A stretch of 64,000 bases of DNA from Nocardia asteroides. GTDB taxonomy: Bacteria > Actinomycetota > Actinomycetes > Mycobacteriales > Mycobacteriaceae. A program made the translations under genes and the position numbers. Below the pieces are notes generated by a model. The model saw nothing but the letters and a program-made list of their open reading frames with translations. It had not been told where the DNA came from and searched no databases. Below, piece by piece: positions 45,985 to 54,476 of the stretch; position 1 is the stretch's first letter, and every line of letters begins with the position of its first letter. The DNA lies in assembly GCA_019930625.1 (NCBI GenBank), contig CP082844.1:1984001-2048000 (forward strand), in the 5' to 3' direction.

Positions 45985-46115
45985 GGCCGAAGGTCTCGCC
46001 CACCGACGGAAGCCGGTTCACACAGCCGGACCCGGCCCATGGCAGGGCGGCGGGTCAGTATGTCGACTGTGCGATTGGGGGCTACTCCCCTTCGCTGCTC
46101 CCGACTCTACCCGGC
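45985..46115 (-). ncRNA. yybP-ykoY (manganese) riboswitch
   Basis: Read on the minus strand, the conserved elements occur in order. AAGGGGAGTAGC (complement of 46081-46092) is the first loop, GTCGACATACTG lies at 46057-46068, and GCGAGACCTTCGGCC (45985-46000) is the second conserved loop. These match the invariant parts of the yybP-ykoY class, which bind Mn2+ at the junction of the two loops. A GDT1-family Mn exporter follows 76 bases downstream, as expected. Further stems (GACAAC/GTTGTC and a GGCCGG/CCGGCC region) lie between and may form the expression platform. Boundaries are approximate. Confidence 0.85.
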
Positions 46116-46201
46116 GGGCTCAGCTCTTGCCAACCCGTTGTAATCGAAATCGCAATGCGCACAATAAGTTTGGCGATCCACGTGGCAAGTTTCGGTTACC
46201 C

Positions 46202-46729
46202 TCACGCGGCCAGCAGCATAGCCAGAACCGCAGTGTCGGGATCGCTGATCGGGTCGAGTCCGACCCGGCTGACCAGGGAGGTGACCGTTCCGTCCGACTC
46301 CGCCTCGACCCAGGCGGCCCGGTGCTCCAGCCCCAGATGGGGCACGCCGGGCAGCAGGACGCAGCCGGATGCCGCGCCGGCGCATTCGGGCAGCGACGGC
46401 CGGGTTTCGGAAGGAGGATGCAGCACCAGCAACGCCGGTGGCACATGCTCGGCGAACCGGCCCGGCTCCAGCGCTTCCTCACCCACGACGGGACCTTCGG
46501 CCAGCACCAGGCCGACGGTGCCCGGAGCGGGGTCGTCGGGCAGGTCCTCACGGACGCCGAACACCGTGGAGGTCGTGAGCAGCCCCGGCAGCGTGGCCAC
46601 ACGCACCGCGAGCACGAGTACTTGCGCCCACTCCTTGGTGGTGTCCGGCCAGCGTCCGGAGATCACGAAGCCTCGCAGGGATCCGCGCGCGTGGAACGGC
46701 GTGATGCCGATCGGTTCGTTCGTGCGCAT
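46202..46729 (-). CDS. Conserved hypothetical protein next to sodA
   Basis: A 175-residue soluble protein starting MRTNEPIGITPFHARGSLRG. Later blocks GRWPDTTKEWAQVLVLAVRV, TSTVFGVREDLPDDPAPG and PPALLVLHPPSETRPSL look conserved, and it ends DPDTAVLAMLLAA. A gene of this kind sits beside sodA in mycobacteria as I recall (Rv3847). No domain or catalytic motif is recognised. GGGAGG lies 7 nt before ATG 46729, which decides the start. Function unknown. Confidence 0.72.
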   Translation of the reverse strand: MRTNEPIGITPFHARGSLRGFVISGRWPDTTKEWAQVLVLAVRVATLPGLLTTSTVFGVREDLPDDPAPGTVGLVLAEGPVVGEEALEPGRFAEHVPPALLVLHPPSETRPSLPECAGAASGCVLLPGVPHLGLEHRAAWVEAESDGTVTSLVSRVGLDPISDPDTAVLAMLLAA

Positions 46730-46968
46730 TTCTGCCTCCCGTCGTCTCACCGGGGGCGACCTTGCCCGTCCATTTGGTCTGGATTCCCGAATATGAACCA
46801 CGAGTCACCTGGCACACAAGTACCAAAGAGTGCCAATCGGACACTCGGAGGCCGTGGGGGCAGCAATCGCGCTGCGTACCCGGCGGAGCGGGCTCGACCT
46901 CGCCGGCTTCCGATTCGTGGTGGGTGGACGGATGTTGCGGGCAAAGTGCCCGCGCAGCCGGGAAACAG

Positions 46969-47020
46969 AACGGGTCCGCGAACCCGGCCGCGCGTGGCGC
47001 GACGGATTCGCGGACCCGTT
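46969..47020 (-). terminator. Terminator of sodA
   Basis: A 14-bp stem AACGGGTCCGCGAA / TTCGCGGACCCGTT encloses a GC-rich loop. On the minus strand it is followed by TCTGTTT, so it should end the sodA message 19 bases after its stop codon. Confidence 0.8.
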
Positions 47021-47038
47021 CCGGTGTGCCGAGCGGGC

Positions 47039-47662
47039 TCAGCCGAAGATGAGACCCTTGGCCTGCGAAGTGGCCTTGGCGAAGCGCTCCTGCACGTCGG
47101 CCCAGTTGACGACGTTCCAGAACGCGGTGACGTAGTCCGCCTTCACGTTCTTGTACTGCAGGTAGAAGGCGTGCTCCCACATGTCGACCTGCAGCAGCGG
47201 GATGATGCCGAGCGGAACGTTGGCCTGCTGGTCGTAGAGCTGGAAGGTCAGCAGCTTCTGGCCGAGGGTGTCGAAGCCGAGCACCGCCCAGCCGGAGCCC
47301 TGCAGACCGTTGGCCGCCGCGGTGAACTGCGCGCGGAACTTGTCGAACGAACCGAACTGGTCGTCGATCGCCGCGGCCAGTTCGCCGACCGGCTTGTCAC
47401 CGCCGTTGGGGGAGAGGTTCTTCCACCAGATCGAGTGGTTGACGTGCCCACCCAGGTGGAACGCGAGGTTCTTCTCGTGCAGGAAGATGGCGCTGTGATC
47501 GCCCGACTCGCGAGCGGCTTCCAGCTTCTCCAGTGCGGTGTTCGCACCGGCGACGTAAGCGGCGTGGTGCTTGGAATGATGAAGCTCGTTGATCTGCCCG
47601 GAGATGTGGGGCTCCAGGGCGCTGTAGTCGTAATCCAGATCTGGCAGCGTGTACTCAGCCAC
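47039..47662 (-). CDS. sodA: Superoxide dismutase (Fe/Mn type)
   Basis: A 207-residue Fe/Mn-SOD. Metal ligands are His in [12 protein letters not shown], His in [10 protein letters not shown], and Asp plus His in [15 protein letters not shown]. It removes superoxide in the cytosol and, in mycobacteria, also outside although it lacks a signal peptide. Sequence blocks [10 protein letters not shown] and KGLIFG at the C-terminus match the mycobacterial enzyme. Start is GTG 47662, with GGAAGGGA about 4 nt upstream, so the extra upstream codons can be ignored. Metal choice (Fe or Mn) cannot be read from sequence alone; the nearby manganese riboswitch is of interest in that respect. Confidence 0.96.
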   Translation of the reverse strand: MAEYTLPDLDYDYSALEPHISGQINELHHSKHHAAYVAGANTALEKLEAARESGDHSAIFLHEKNLAFHLGGHVNHSIWWKNLSPNGGDKPVGELAAAIDDQFGSFDKFRAQFTAAANGLQGSGWAVLGFDTLGQKLLTFQLYDQQANVPLGIIPLLQVDMWEHAFYLQYKNVKADYVTAFWNVVNWADVQERFAKATSQAKGLIFG

Positions 47663-47853
47663 GATGTCCCTTCCTATGTCGGGCTGGTTGTGCCCGTTGT
47701 TCCGCGCACAGCCAACCATCATTCGTACACCCGGTCGATTCCAACCTGGGCCGACGTTCGCGCATTCCGGTGACGCCGCTCACACCCGGCGGGTCGGGCG
47801 TCGTCACATCACGCACAACGGCACCACAGGAAACGCACGCGTAGCATCGAACC

Positions 47854-48534
47854 ATGTCGTGGTACGACGAACTAGTGGGGCGTCTGAGCCTCCCCGAACC
47901 CGCCGTGGTCACTCCCGAACAAGCCTTGCCCGGCCGGCCGGAACCGCTCGACGTGCCGGATACCCATTACGTCAACGGCCACCCGATCTGTCCGCCGTTT
48001 CCCGATGGGCTGCAACTGGCGGTCGTCGCGATGGGCTGTTTCTGGGGCGCCGAGAAGAGTTTCTGGGAACTCGACGGCGTCTACACCACAGCAGTCGGTT
48101 ACGTCGGCGGGTACACGCCGAATCCCACCTACGAAGAGGTGTGCAGCGGGCGGACCGGTCACACGGAAGCGGTGCTCGTCGTATTCGATCCGGCGGTGAT
48201 CGATTACGCGGGCATCCTCAAGCACTTCTGGGAGAACCACGATCCCACCCAGGGGATGCGCCAAGGCAACGACCGTGGCACCCAATACCGGTCGGCCGTC
48301 TTCACCTTCGGGACCGAGCAGGCCGACCTCGTCCGCTCGACGGCGGAGGTATACGGCAAGCGTCTGGCCGCGGCGGGATACGGCCGGATCACCACGGAGG
48401 TCGCACCGCTGCCCGGACTGGCGGCCTTCTACTACGCAGAGGGCTATCACCAGCAGTACCTGGCGAAGAATCCCGGCGGATACTGCCCGGTGCACGCGAC
48501 CGGCGTGAGCTGCCCTGTGGGCTTGGAAGCCTGA
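47854..48534 (+). CDS. msrA: Peptide methionine sulfoxide reductase A
   Basis: A 226-residue reductase with the catalytic GCFWG motif at Cys62. It has the conserved [17 protein letters not shown] and [12 protein letters not shown] segments, NRGTQYRS-like NDRGTQYRS, and C-terminal resolving cysteines in GGYCP and SCPV. It repairs S-methionine sulfoxide in proteins with thioredoxin as donor. The N-terminal 45 residues are longer than in the E. coli enzyme but match other actinobacterial forms. The ATG has TAGCAT 6 nt upstream and no Shine-Dalgarno site, so a leaderless start is likely. The gene lies beside sodA, fitting an oxidative-stress group. Confidence 0.95.
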   Translation: MSWYDELVGRLSLPEPAVVTPEQALPGRPEPLDVPDTHYVNGHPICPPFPDGLQLAVVAMGCFWGAEKSFWELDGVYTTAVGYVGGYTPNPTYEEVCSGRTGHTEAVLVVFDPAVIDYAGILKHFWENHDPTQGMRQGNDRGTQYRSAVFTFGTEQADLVRSTAEVYGKRLAAAGYGRITTEVAPLPGLAAFYYAEGYHQQYLAKNPGGYCPVHATGVSCPVGLEA

Positions 48535-48551
48535 TCGCCCGACAAGGGAGA

Positions 48552-48579
48552 ACCGCGCATTCGAGCGCGGATGCGCGGT
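48552..48579. terminator. Convergent terminator after msrA
   Basis: ACCGCGCAT / ATGCGCGGT, a 9-bp perfect stem with a 10-base loop, lies between the ends of msrA (48534) and the minus-strand gene ending at 48607. No T-run follows. Confidence 0.6.
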
Positions 48580-48606
48580 CCCCGCGACGAGTAGCAACCG
48601 GGCCGA

Positions 48607-49218
48607 TTACAGCGGCGGAGCGATGCCTGGACGAGTCGCACGTGGATCGCCCGCGTCGTGCGCCTGCCACCATCGCGCACCGCCCGCGATGAAGTCTTTC
48701 AGTGGGATCTGCTTGCCTCGCGCGTCGTACACGACGATGTCGTCGAACCACACCCGGACATCCAGCTCGCGCGGATCGATACCCTCCTCCTGCGAGAACT
48801 CCAGAACGTGCGCGGACTCGTGATCATCGATCCGGGTGTCGAAGCTGAGCAGCTCGCTCCACAGCGCCCAGCCGCTGTCATCGATATCGATGAACTCCCA
48901 GCCGTGCAGCCGCCCGCCGCCGAAGCTGCGGATGGCCTGGTCCAAGCCGTCCAGGCGCAGCGGCAGCACCCTGGGTGCCAGGTCGTCCCAGTGCTGGGTC
49001 CGCAGTGAAGCGGCGACCCGGCTCACGCCGGTCAGTGTCACCTGCACCCGGTAGTCGTCGGCCGCTGTCCCCTGCTCCGGGAGAGTCAGTACTTCCAGGT
49101 CGAGCCGCAGTTCGTCGGCAGCCTCGTCGACGGCGAGACCGAGGCACGCGGCCTCGGACAACGCGACGTTCAGCCCTGCGGTGTCCATTCCGTGGCGAAG
49201 CCCCCTGCTCACGTTCAT
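48607..49218 (-). CDS. Conserved hypothetical protein, soluble
   Basis: A 203-residue soluble protein with long acidic stretches. Notable blocks are DYRVQVTLTGVSRVAASLR, GWEFIDIDDSGWALW and the C-terminal KDFIAGGARWWQAHDAG. The fold looks beta-rich; no known motif is seen. TAGCCT lies 6 nt before the ATG at 49218, fitting a leaderless transcript and favouring this start over the later ATG at 49188. It is divergent from the rhodanese gene across a 510-bp region that contains DnaA-box-like sites. Function unknown. Confidence 0.65.
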   Translation of the reverse strand: MNVSRGLRHGMDTAGLNVALSEAACLGLAVDEAADELRLDLEVLTLPEQGTAADDYRVQVTLTGVSRVAASLRTQHWDDLAPRVLPLRLDGLDQAIRSFGGGRLHGWEFIDIDDSGWALWSELLSFDTRIDDHESAHVLEFSQEEGIDPRELDVRVWFDDIVVYDARGKQIPLKDFIAGGARWWQAHDAGDPRATRPGIAPPL

Positions 49219-49731
49219 GCGCCCAGGCTAGGCGATCGCCGTCGCCGAGACGGGTTATTTCCGCGGCGATCCGGATTTCATGGAACCGAATGCGCCCCCG
49301 CCCCGTCCAAGTAGATATCGGAGCCTCCTCGGCCGCAGGTTCCGAGGTCGGCGACGAATGGCCGCTCCGGGATGGACATGGAGGGGAGTCCCGGATCGGT
49401 CATTCGCATCGCGCGTTAGGGAGTGAAGCGGGTCACCCGTCAGGTAAAGGGTCCAGTTACGGACCGAAAGCCCGAAAACGGCCCGAAATAGTAGCTACTC
49501 GGTTGCCTGGGCGCCTGACCATTGCGGCGGAGTGTCCTCGACGGCCGCGCCTTGTGGATCAAACTGTGGATTATGTGGATAACTTCGACGGAGTTATGCA
49601 CAGGTCGCATCGAGCGGGCGCGCGGTCGAGTTTCGGAGAGGAGAACATACCTGAAGTCGAAGGTCGCTGTCGAGGGCGTCCCCGGGCATGGAACTGCACG
49701 GCGGTCCGCCGCCCATGGCAGGATCGAAACT
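49219..49731. other. Intergenic region with a cluster of DnaA-box-like 9-mers
   Basis: About 510 bases without a gene. The core 49553-49602 holds four 9-mers close to the DnaA box. These are TGTGGATCA (49553-49561) and TGTGGATTA (49565-49573), each with one mismatch; TGTGGATAA (49574-49582), a perfect box in reverse orientation; and TTATGCACA (49594-49602), a match to TTATNCACA. The second and third are directly adjacent copies and the last faces them. dnaA, dnaN and rnpA are not near, so this is not the ordinary oriC. Confidence 0.55.
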
Positions 49732-50103
49732 GTGACGAGCCCCCACGTTCCGTCGGTCACGGTGGAGGACCTGCCTGCCGTATTCGACAGCAGCGCGCCC
49801 GCGTCGGCCGACCAGCCGCGACCGGTCCTGCTCGACGTCCGTGAGGACGACGAGTGGCAGCTGGGGCACGCTCCGGGTGCGATGCATATCCCGATGGTCG
49901 ACGTGCCCGCCCGGATCGATGAGCTGGAGTACGACGCGGATCTCTACGTCGTCTGCAGGCAGGGCGGCCGATCCCTGCAGGTGGTCGAATACCTCACGCA
50001 CATCGGGTATCAGGCCATCCAGGTCCGAGGCGGCATGGTGGCGTGGCAGCAGGCAGGCCGCCCGCTGGTCGCGGAGGGCGGCCACGAGGCGAAGATCTAC
50101 TGA
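49732..50103 (+). CDS. Rhodanese-like domain protein
   Basis: A 123-residue single rhodanese domain. The LLDVREDDEWQLGHAPGAMH motif is followed by the active-site loop VVCRQGGRS with Cys75 and the HIGYQAIQVRGGMVAW segment. It is expected to carry sulfur as a persulfide for sulfur transfer or cyanide/thiosulfate metabolism, though many single-domain members have redox or regulatory roles. The GTG at 49732 is the likely start; the upstream in-frame part would add an unrelated 70 residues. A zinc-ribbon membrane protein follows after 20 bases, so the two may be co-transcribed. Confidence 0.88.
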   Translation: MTSPHVPSVTVEDLPAVFDSSAPASADQPRPVLLDVREDDEWQLGHAPGAMHIPMVDVPARIDELEYDADLYVVCRQGGRSLQVVEYLTHIGYQAIQVRGGMVAWQQAGRPLVAEGGHEAKIY

Positions 50104-50123
50104 CGAGAGAACGAGGTGCGCGG

Positions 50124-51182
50124 GTGAGTACGGTGGTGCAACCTTGTGCGCGTTGCGGTGCGCGCTGGGCCGTGCAAGGGGCGCCGATGCACTGGTGCCC
50201 GCGTTGCCGCGGCGTGCTCCTTTCGCCCGCGCCGATCGACGCGCCCGCCGCCCGCCGCAACTACCGCTGGGTGGCGCGTAAACCCGACCACCGCGGCCGC
50301 CGAGCGCAACCGCCCGCCCCGACGATCACGGAGAGCCGGACGCCCCGGTACACGCAGATCCCGCGCTGGGGTCTGATCGATCCGCCCCCGCAAGCCAAGG
50401 GCGCGGTACGCCGTCCGCTCGGCAAACTGACCGACTCGGTGACCGGACTGCTCCTCGCGACAGTGTGCGTGTTCGCGCTCGCGGCTGTCGCAGAACTGGT
50501 GCGCTACGCGGTCTTGTTGCACAACCGGACGCGCCTGATCCACCCCGCCGCGCTCTTCGCCTCGGACGCGTTCGTGATCGGCACCGCGGTGCTCGGGATC
50601 GTGCTCGCGCTGCTGGCTGCGTTGGCCACGGTCGGAAGGTTGATCGAGATCAGGCGGTCGGCCTACGCCGCCGCCGGGCGGCGCGACCCGCGTTCGCCGC
50701 GAGCGCTCGCGGCCGGGTGCCTGGTCCCGGTGGTGAACCTGGTGTGGCCGGGAATCTTCCTGAGCGAAGTGGCCGCGCTCCAAGGCGACCCCCGTGCGCG
50801 CGGTGCTATCCGGATCTGGTGGGCCGCCTGGGCGTTCAGCGGCCTCCTCGCGGCCGCCGCGCTGCTGTGGCGTTCCGCGGATTCGTTGCAGGCCAAGGCC
50901 GACGGCGTGCTGTTCACCGCCTTCACCGACGCGGTCGCCGCGGCGGTCGCGCTCCTGACCCTCTGGGTGCTGCGCACGATCGAGGGACGTGACCTGCTCG
51001 GTCGTACCCGGTCCACGCGCCGCTGGTTGATCGCGGTCGATCCGGCCGTGCCGGTGATCGAGCCGGTGCATCCCGGCGGACGGGAAACCGCGGCCGAACC
51101 GGCGCGCGCCGAGCTGGACGCCGCGACGCACGAGGACAACGGTGCTGAGGACCGTGAGCAGAAGGAGGTCATGGCCAAGTGA
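50124..51182 (+). CDS. Zinc-ribbon plus DUF4328-type membrane protein
   Basis: A 352-residue protein. The N-terminal zinc ribbon has the cysteines CARC...CPRC, next comes a basic linker, then four membrane segments (about 107-128, 152-175, 205-225 and 235-260) and a charged C-terminal tail. It has the pattern of DUF4328 proteins; mycobacterial Rv3843c occupies the same position next to glpQ1. The GTG at 50124 has GAGG 7 nt upstream. Its end overlaps the GDPD gene by GTGA, showing coupling. Role unknown. Confidence 0.75.
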   Translation: MSTVVQPCARCGARWAVQGAPMHWCPRCRGVLLSPAPIDAPAARRNYRWVARKPDHRGRRAQPPAPTITESRTPRYTQIPRWGLIDPPPQAKGAVRRPLGKLTDSVTGLLLATVCVFALAAVAELVRYAVLLHNRTRLIHPAALFASDAFVIGTAVLGIVLALLAALATVGRLIEIRRSAYAAAGRRDPRSPRALAAGCLVPVVNLVWPGIFLSEVAALQGDPRARGAIRIWWAAWAFSGLLAAAALLWRSADSLQAKADGVLFTAFTDAVAAAVALLTLWVLRTIEGRDLLGRTRSTRRWLIAVDPAVPVIEPVHPGGRETAAEPARAELDAATHEDNGAEDREQKEVMAK

Positions 51183-51946
51183 GCCACGGCAGTCGCGCGC
51201 CATTCGTCGTCGCGCATCGAGGCGCCTCGGCGGCGCGTCCCGAGCACACGCTCGCCGCCTACGAGCTGGCGCTCCAGGAAGGCGCCGACGGCGTCGAATG
51301 CGATGTCCGGCTGACCAGGGACGGGCATCTGGTGTGCGTGCACGATCGCACCGTCGACCGGACCTCCTCGGGCAGCGGGCTGGTCAGCGAGATGACGCTG
51401 GAGGAACTGCGGGCCCTCGACTTCGGCTCCGACGGCGCGCCCGCCTCGGTGCTGACCCTCAGCGAGTTGATCGGCCTGGTGCTGGACTGGCGCAGCAGGC
51501 CGACCAAACTGTTCATCGAGACCAAGCACCCGGTCCGATACGGCGCGCTGGTCGAGAACAAACTGCTCGCCGAGCTCCAGCGGTTCGGCATCGCCACCCC
51601 CGCCTCGGCCGACCATTCCCGCGCGGTCGTGATGTCGTTCGCCGCCACGGCGGTTTGGCGCATTCGCCGCGCCGCGCCGCTGCTGCCCACCGTTCTGCTC
51701 GGTGAGTCGTCGCGCTACCTGGGCGGGTCGGCCGCCACCACTGTCGGCGCGACCGCCGTCGGCCCCTCGGTGAAGACCTTGCGTGAGCACCCCGAGTTGG
51801 TCGACAAGGCCGCCGCCGCGGGCCGTGCCACCTACTGCTGGACCGTCGATGATCCGCACGACGTCCAACTGTGCGCCGACCTCGGTGTCAGCTGGATCGC
51901 CACCAACCATCCCGGCCGTACCAAGTCGCTGCTCCCCGCTGCCTGA
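51179..51946 (+). CDS. glpQ: Glycerophosphodiester phosphodiesterase
   Basis: A 255-residue TIM-barrel GDPD. Catalytic residues are seen in VAHRGAS, the Glu and Asp in GVECDVRLTRDGHLV, and the His in VCVHDRT. It hydrolyses glycerophosphodiesters from membrane lipids to glycerol-3-phosphate and an alcohol. No signal peptide is visible, so it acts in the cytosol. GTG start overlaps the previous gene by 4 bp. The position next to a Rv3843c-like gene and the ferritin locus matches Rv3842c (glpQ1). Confidence 0.93.
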   Translation: MSHGSRAPFVVAHRGASAARPEHTLAAYELALQEGADGVECDVRLTRDGHLVCVHDRTVDRTSSGSGLVSEMTLEELRALDFGSDGAPASVLTLSELIGLVLDWRSRPTKLFIETKHPVRYGALVENKLLAELQRFGIATPASADHSRAVVMSFAATAVWRIRRAAPLLPTVLLGESSRYLGGSAATTVGATAVGPSVKTLREHPELVDKAAAAGRATYCWTVDDPHDVQLCADLGVSWIATNHPGRTKSLLPAA

Positions 51947-52141
51947 ACCGGATCCGGGTGACTCTCTGTCGAGGCTTACCCGCAGTCGACCACCACCGCA
52001 CGCGATAACAGCTGCCCCGAGTGCCCGCCGCGTCCGCGCCGAAGTCGCCGACGGCGGTCGATTCCACGCGAGCCATAAAGGCCGCGAACACCCAGCGCCA
52101 CAGGCGCTGGAGGAACGAACACAGGTGTAGGTTGACCCCTC

Positions 52142-53062
52142 GTGGGTAAAAGCAAGCGCAACAGTCCTAAGCCCGGCGGAAACCGGGCGCAGCGTCTCGC
52201 CGAGCGGCGAGCGGCGCAGGAGCAGGCGGCGCAGGCCGTCACGCGTCCGTTCGAGGGCTTGGCCGCGGAGTGCGATCTGGTCGCGCTGCGCGAATTCGTT
52301 CCGTCGGCCACCGCGCAGCTGACGCTGTCGCCCGCGATCGCGGCCGAGCGCTCGGTCGTGCTCGGCACGGTGCTGCCCGGCGCGGTGGCCGCGCTGGTGC
52401 GCGCCGGTGACGAGCCCAGCGGCTACGTCGGCGCGCAGGTGCAGTTCCAGGGCGCGGACCCGGCCGCCGACCTGGCCGCGGCGATCCTGTGGACCCAGTC
52501 CGCCGAGCCCGGTGATTCGCTGACCTCCGTGGAGAGCGTCGCGGGCGGTCCGCGGCTGGCCGATGTCATCGATCCCGCGGCGAGCCTGGAGCTGACCGTC
52601 CACCAGGACTTCGACTGGTGGGTGCCCGCGGGCGTCGAGCCCGACCCGCAGGTCGCCGCCACCATCGAGCAGGCCAAGCAGGCGATCATGCCTTCGGCGC
52701 GGCTCGGGCTGGACGCGGACGCGATCGGCGCCGCCTGGTGGGTGGACGCGGGGGAGAAGGCGCATATCCGCTGGGTGCGCCCCGAGGACGAGGACGCGCT
52801 CATGCTGGCGCTCGCTCGCGTGCACGCCGCGGGCGGTCTGCATCTGGGTGAGGGTTCCCGCTTCGCCGGGTCGTTCCGCACGCACGGCGTGCTGGTCCCG
52901 GTGTTCGACCTGGACCACGAGCGGCACCCCGACGAATGGGTGAAACCCGCGGCCGAATTCGGTGCGCGCCTGTCCGAGGCGCTGGCCGTCGACGCGCCGT
53001 TGACGGCCGAGGAGCGGCGCTCCCGCGACGGCTTGCGGTCGCGTCAGGTCACTTTGCGCTGA
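52142..53062 (+). CDS. DUF5926 family protein
   Basis: A 306-residue soluble protein. The N-terminus is basic (GKSKRNSPKPGGNRAQRLAE) and followed by the highly conserved PFEGLAAECDLVALREFVPS. Later blocks are QDFDWWVPAGVE and the C-terminal DHERHPDEWVKPA. These match the actinobacterial DUF5926 family, which sometimes carries SEC-C-like N-terminal metal-binding residues; I see no such cysteine set here. GTG 52142 is preceded by TAGGTT 8 nt upstream. Role unknown, but the wide conservation suggests a housekeeping function. Confidence 0.75.
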   Translation: MGKSKRNSPKPGGNRAQRLAERRAAQEQAAQAVTRPFEGLAAECDLVALREFVPSATAQLTLSPAIAAERSVVLGTVLPGAVAALVRAGDEPSGYVGAQVQFQGADPAADLAAAILWTQSAEPGDSLTSVESVAGGPRLADVIDPAASLELTVHQDFDWWVPAGVEPDPQVAATIEQAKQAIMPSARLGLDADAIGAAWWVDAGEKAHIRWVRPEDEDALMLALARVHAAGGLHLGEGSRFAGSFRTHGVLVPVFDLDHERHPDEWVKPAAEFGARLSEALAVDAPLTAEERRSRDGLRSRQVTLR

Positions 53063-53238
53063 GTCGCGATCCCCGGCATTACGTGAGAAACTTCTGCGTC
53101 CTCGGCAGCTGATCCGTATTGCGATTGCCGCCGATACTGCTGGAACTTAGGGAAGACTCACCGAACTGCTGTGTAATGTGGCGAAACCGTCGTCGCGATG
53201 CCGCGGATCGACTCGACGCCGATAGCAACCATGAATAG

Positions 53239-53276
53239 CGATAGGCCCGGTTCCGTGGCGGAAACCGGGCCTATCG
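53239..53276. terminator. Bidirectional terminator between DUF5926 and bfrB genes
   Basis: A 14-bp stem CGATAGGCCCGGTT / AACCGGGCCTATCG, with a further CCG/CGG at the tip, is followed by TATTTC. It lies between convergent genes. Confidence 0.8.
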
Positions 53277-53294
53277 GTATTTCGGCGATTTCCG

Positions 53295-53843
53295 TCAGAC
53301 GGAGCCGCCTGCCACCGAAGGCGCACCGGAGGCATCGCTCGGGCCGCTCATTTCCCGGGCGACGAAATCCTCCAAGTCGAACAGGTTCGACCCGGCGCGA
53401 TCGGCGATCGTGAGGAGGGTGGTCATGTTCGCGACTTCCTCGACCTGTTCCTTCAGGAACCATTGCATGAACTGTTCACCGAGGTAGTCGCCTTCTTCTC
53501 GAGCCGTGCTCGCCAGCTGGATGATCTGTTCGGTGACCGTCTTCTCCTGGGCGAGCGCCAGCGCGATCGGCTCCCTGGCAGTCTCGAACCGCGATTTCGC
53601 GGCGTCGATACCGGAGATCTCGATGCTGATATCCCGGTCCAGGAAGTACTGCACGATCATCATCGCGTGATTGCGCTCTTCGACCGCCTGCTTGTAGAAC
53701 CGCTTGGCCAGCTGCGGCAGATCGGCATTGTCGAACCACACCGCAATCGCGATGTACTGATGCTCGGCATTGAATTCGTGCCGAATCTGATCGTGCAACA
53801 GGCTATGGAATTTGCTGCGTGGGGATTCCGGATGGCTTGACAT
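53295..53843 (-). CDS. bfrB: Bacterial ferritin (BfrB type)
   Basis: A 182-residue ferritin close to M. tuberculosis BfrB (181 residues). Ferroxidase ligands are present: Glu23 in RHEF, Glu56 and His59 in EERNH, Glu100 in AQEKT, and Gln133 in KEQ. It stores iron as ferric mineral in a 24-subunit cage. ATG 53843 is chosen for length match and for TAATGT 7 nt upstream (leaderless). An IdeR-like box centred about 62 bases upstream of that start fits activation by iron-loaded IdeR as known for bfrB. The C-terminal tail is Ser/Gly-rich. Confidence 0.94.
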   Translation of the reverse strand: MSSHPESPRSKFHSLLHDQIRHEFNAEHQYIAIAVWFDNADLPQLAKRFYKQAVEERNHAMMIVQYFLDRDISIEISGIDAAKSRFETAREPIALALAQEKTVTEQIIQLASTAREEGDYLGEQFMQWFLKEQVEEVANMTTLLTIADRAGSNLFDLEDFVAREMSGPSDASGAPSVAGGSV

Positions 53844-53895
53844 GGCATCGACATTAGCGCTGGTCAAGTCGCGTGTCATCCAAGTGCAGCCTTAT

Positions 53896-53914
53896 TGAGG
53901 CTAGTGTTGCCTAA
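53896..53914 (-). promoter_or_regulatory. IdeR-like iron box upstream of bfrB
   Basis: On the minus strand TTAGGCAACACTAGCCTCA matches the IdeR consensus TTAGGTTAGGCTAACCTAA at 13 of 19 positions. It lies directly after the stop of the upstream ferritin-like gene and about 60 bases before the presumed bfrB start, a position used for activation. Confidence 0.55.
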
Positions 53915-54466
53915 TTAATTCCGCGCTGTTCCAGCCATTTTCGGCGCCGGGATATCGGTGCGCGGCCGCGTCCGCATCTCGCGGGCCACGAACTCCTCGA
54001 CGTCGAACAACTGCCCGTCGGCGCGGTCCAGGACAGCCAGCAGTGTGGTCATCCCGGCAACGCTCTTGACTTGTTCCTCGAGGAACCACCGGATGAATCG
54101 TTCGCCCAGATAGTCGCCGGAGGTGCGGGCAGCACGAGCCAGCTCACCGATCTGAGTGCTGCGGGCCTGCTCGATTCGCAGCAGCACAGCGACTGCGCCG
54201 CGCGGGCTTTCGAAGATCGATTCGATCTCGTCCAACCCGCCGATCCGCACCGGGAGGTCCCGGTCGAGCAGGTACTGCACCATGCGCAGCGTGTTGCCGT
54301 GATGCTCGCGGGACCTGGCGTAGGCGTGCCCGGCCAGCTGCGGCAGCCTGCGTGAGTCGAAGTACACGGCGGCGGCGAGATATTGCTGGGCAGTGGTGAA
54401 TCCGTGACGGATCTGCGTGCGCAGCAAGTCGGGGAAGGACTCGTCGGCATCGTCGGTGTCCGGCAT
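53915..54466 (-). CDS. Ferritin-like paralogue with degenerate ferroxidase site
   Basis: A 183-residue protein colinear with BfrB (QQYLAAAVYFD, LPQLAGHAYARSRE, FLEEQVKSVAGMTTLL). Key ferroxidase ligands are changed: Glu23 of BfrB aligns with Gly22, Glu56 with His55 and His59 with Asn58, while Glu99 and Gln132 are kept. It is therefore unlikely to oxidise iron by itself. It could make mixed cages with BfrB or serve a structural or regulatory role. The ATG at 54466 is preceded by TAGCGT at 7 nt, overlapping the stop of the LCP gene. It lies between the LCP gene and bfrB, on the same strand. Confidence 0.85.
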   Translation of the reverse strand: MPDTDDADESFPDLLRTQIRHGFTTAQQYLAAAVYFDSRRLPQLAGHAYARSREHHGNTLRMVQYLLDRDLPVRIGGLDEIESIFESPRGAVAVLLRIEQARSTQIGELARAARTSGDYLGERFIRWFLEEQVKSVAGMTTLLAVLDRADGQLFDVEEFVAREMRTRPRTDIPAPKMAGTARN

Positions 54467-54476
54467 GGCACAGACG

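Noticed and set aside
49553..49602. The chromosomal origin oriC
   Set aside because: dnaA, dnaN, rpmH and rnpA are not adjacent, and four boxes are too few for an actinobacterial origin.
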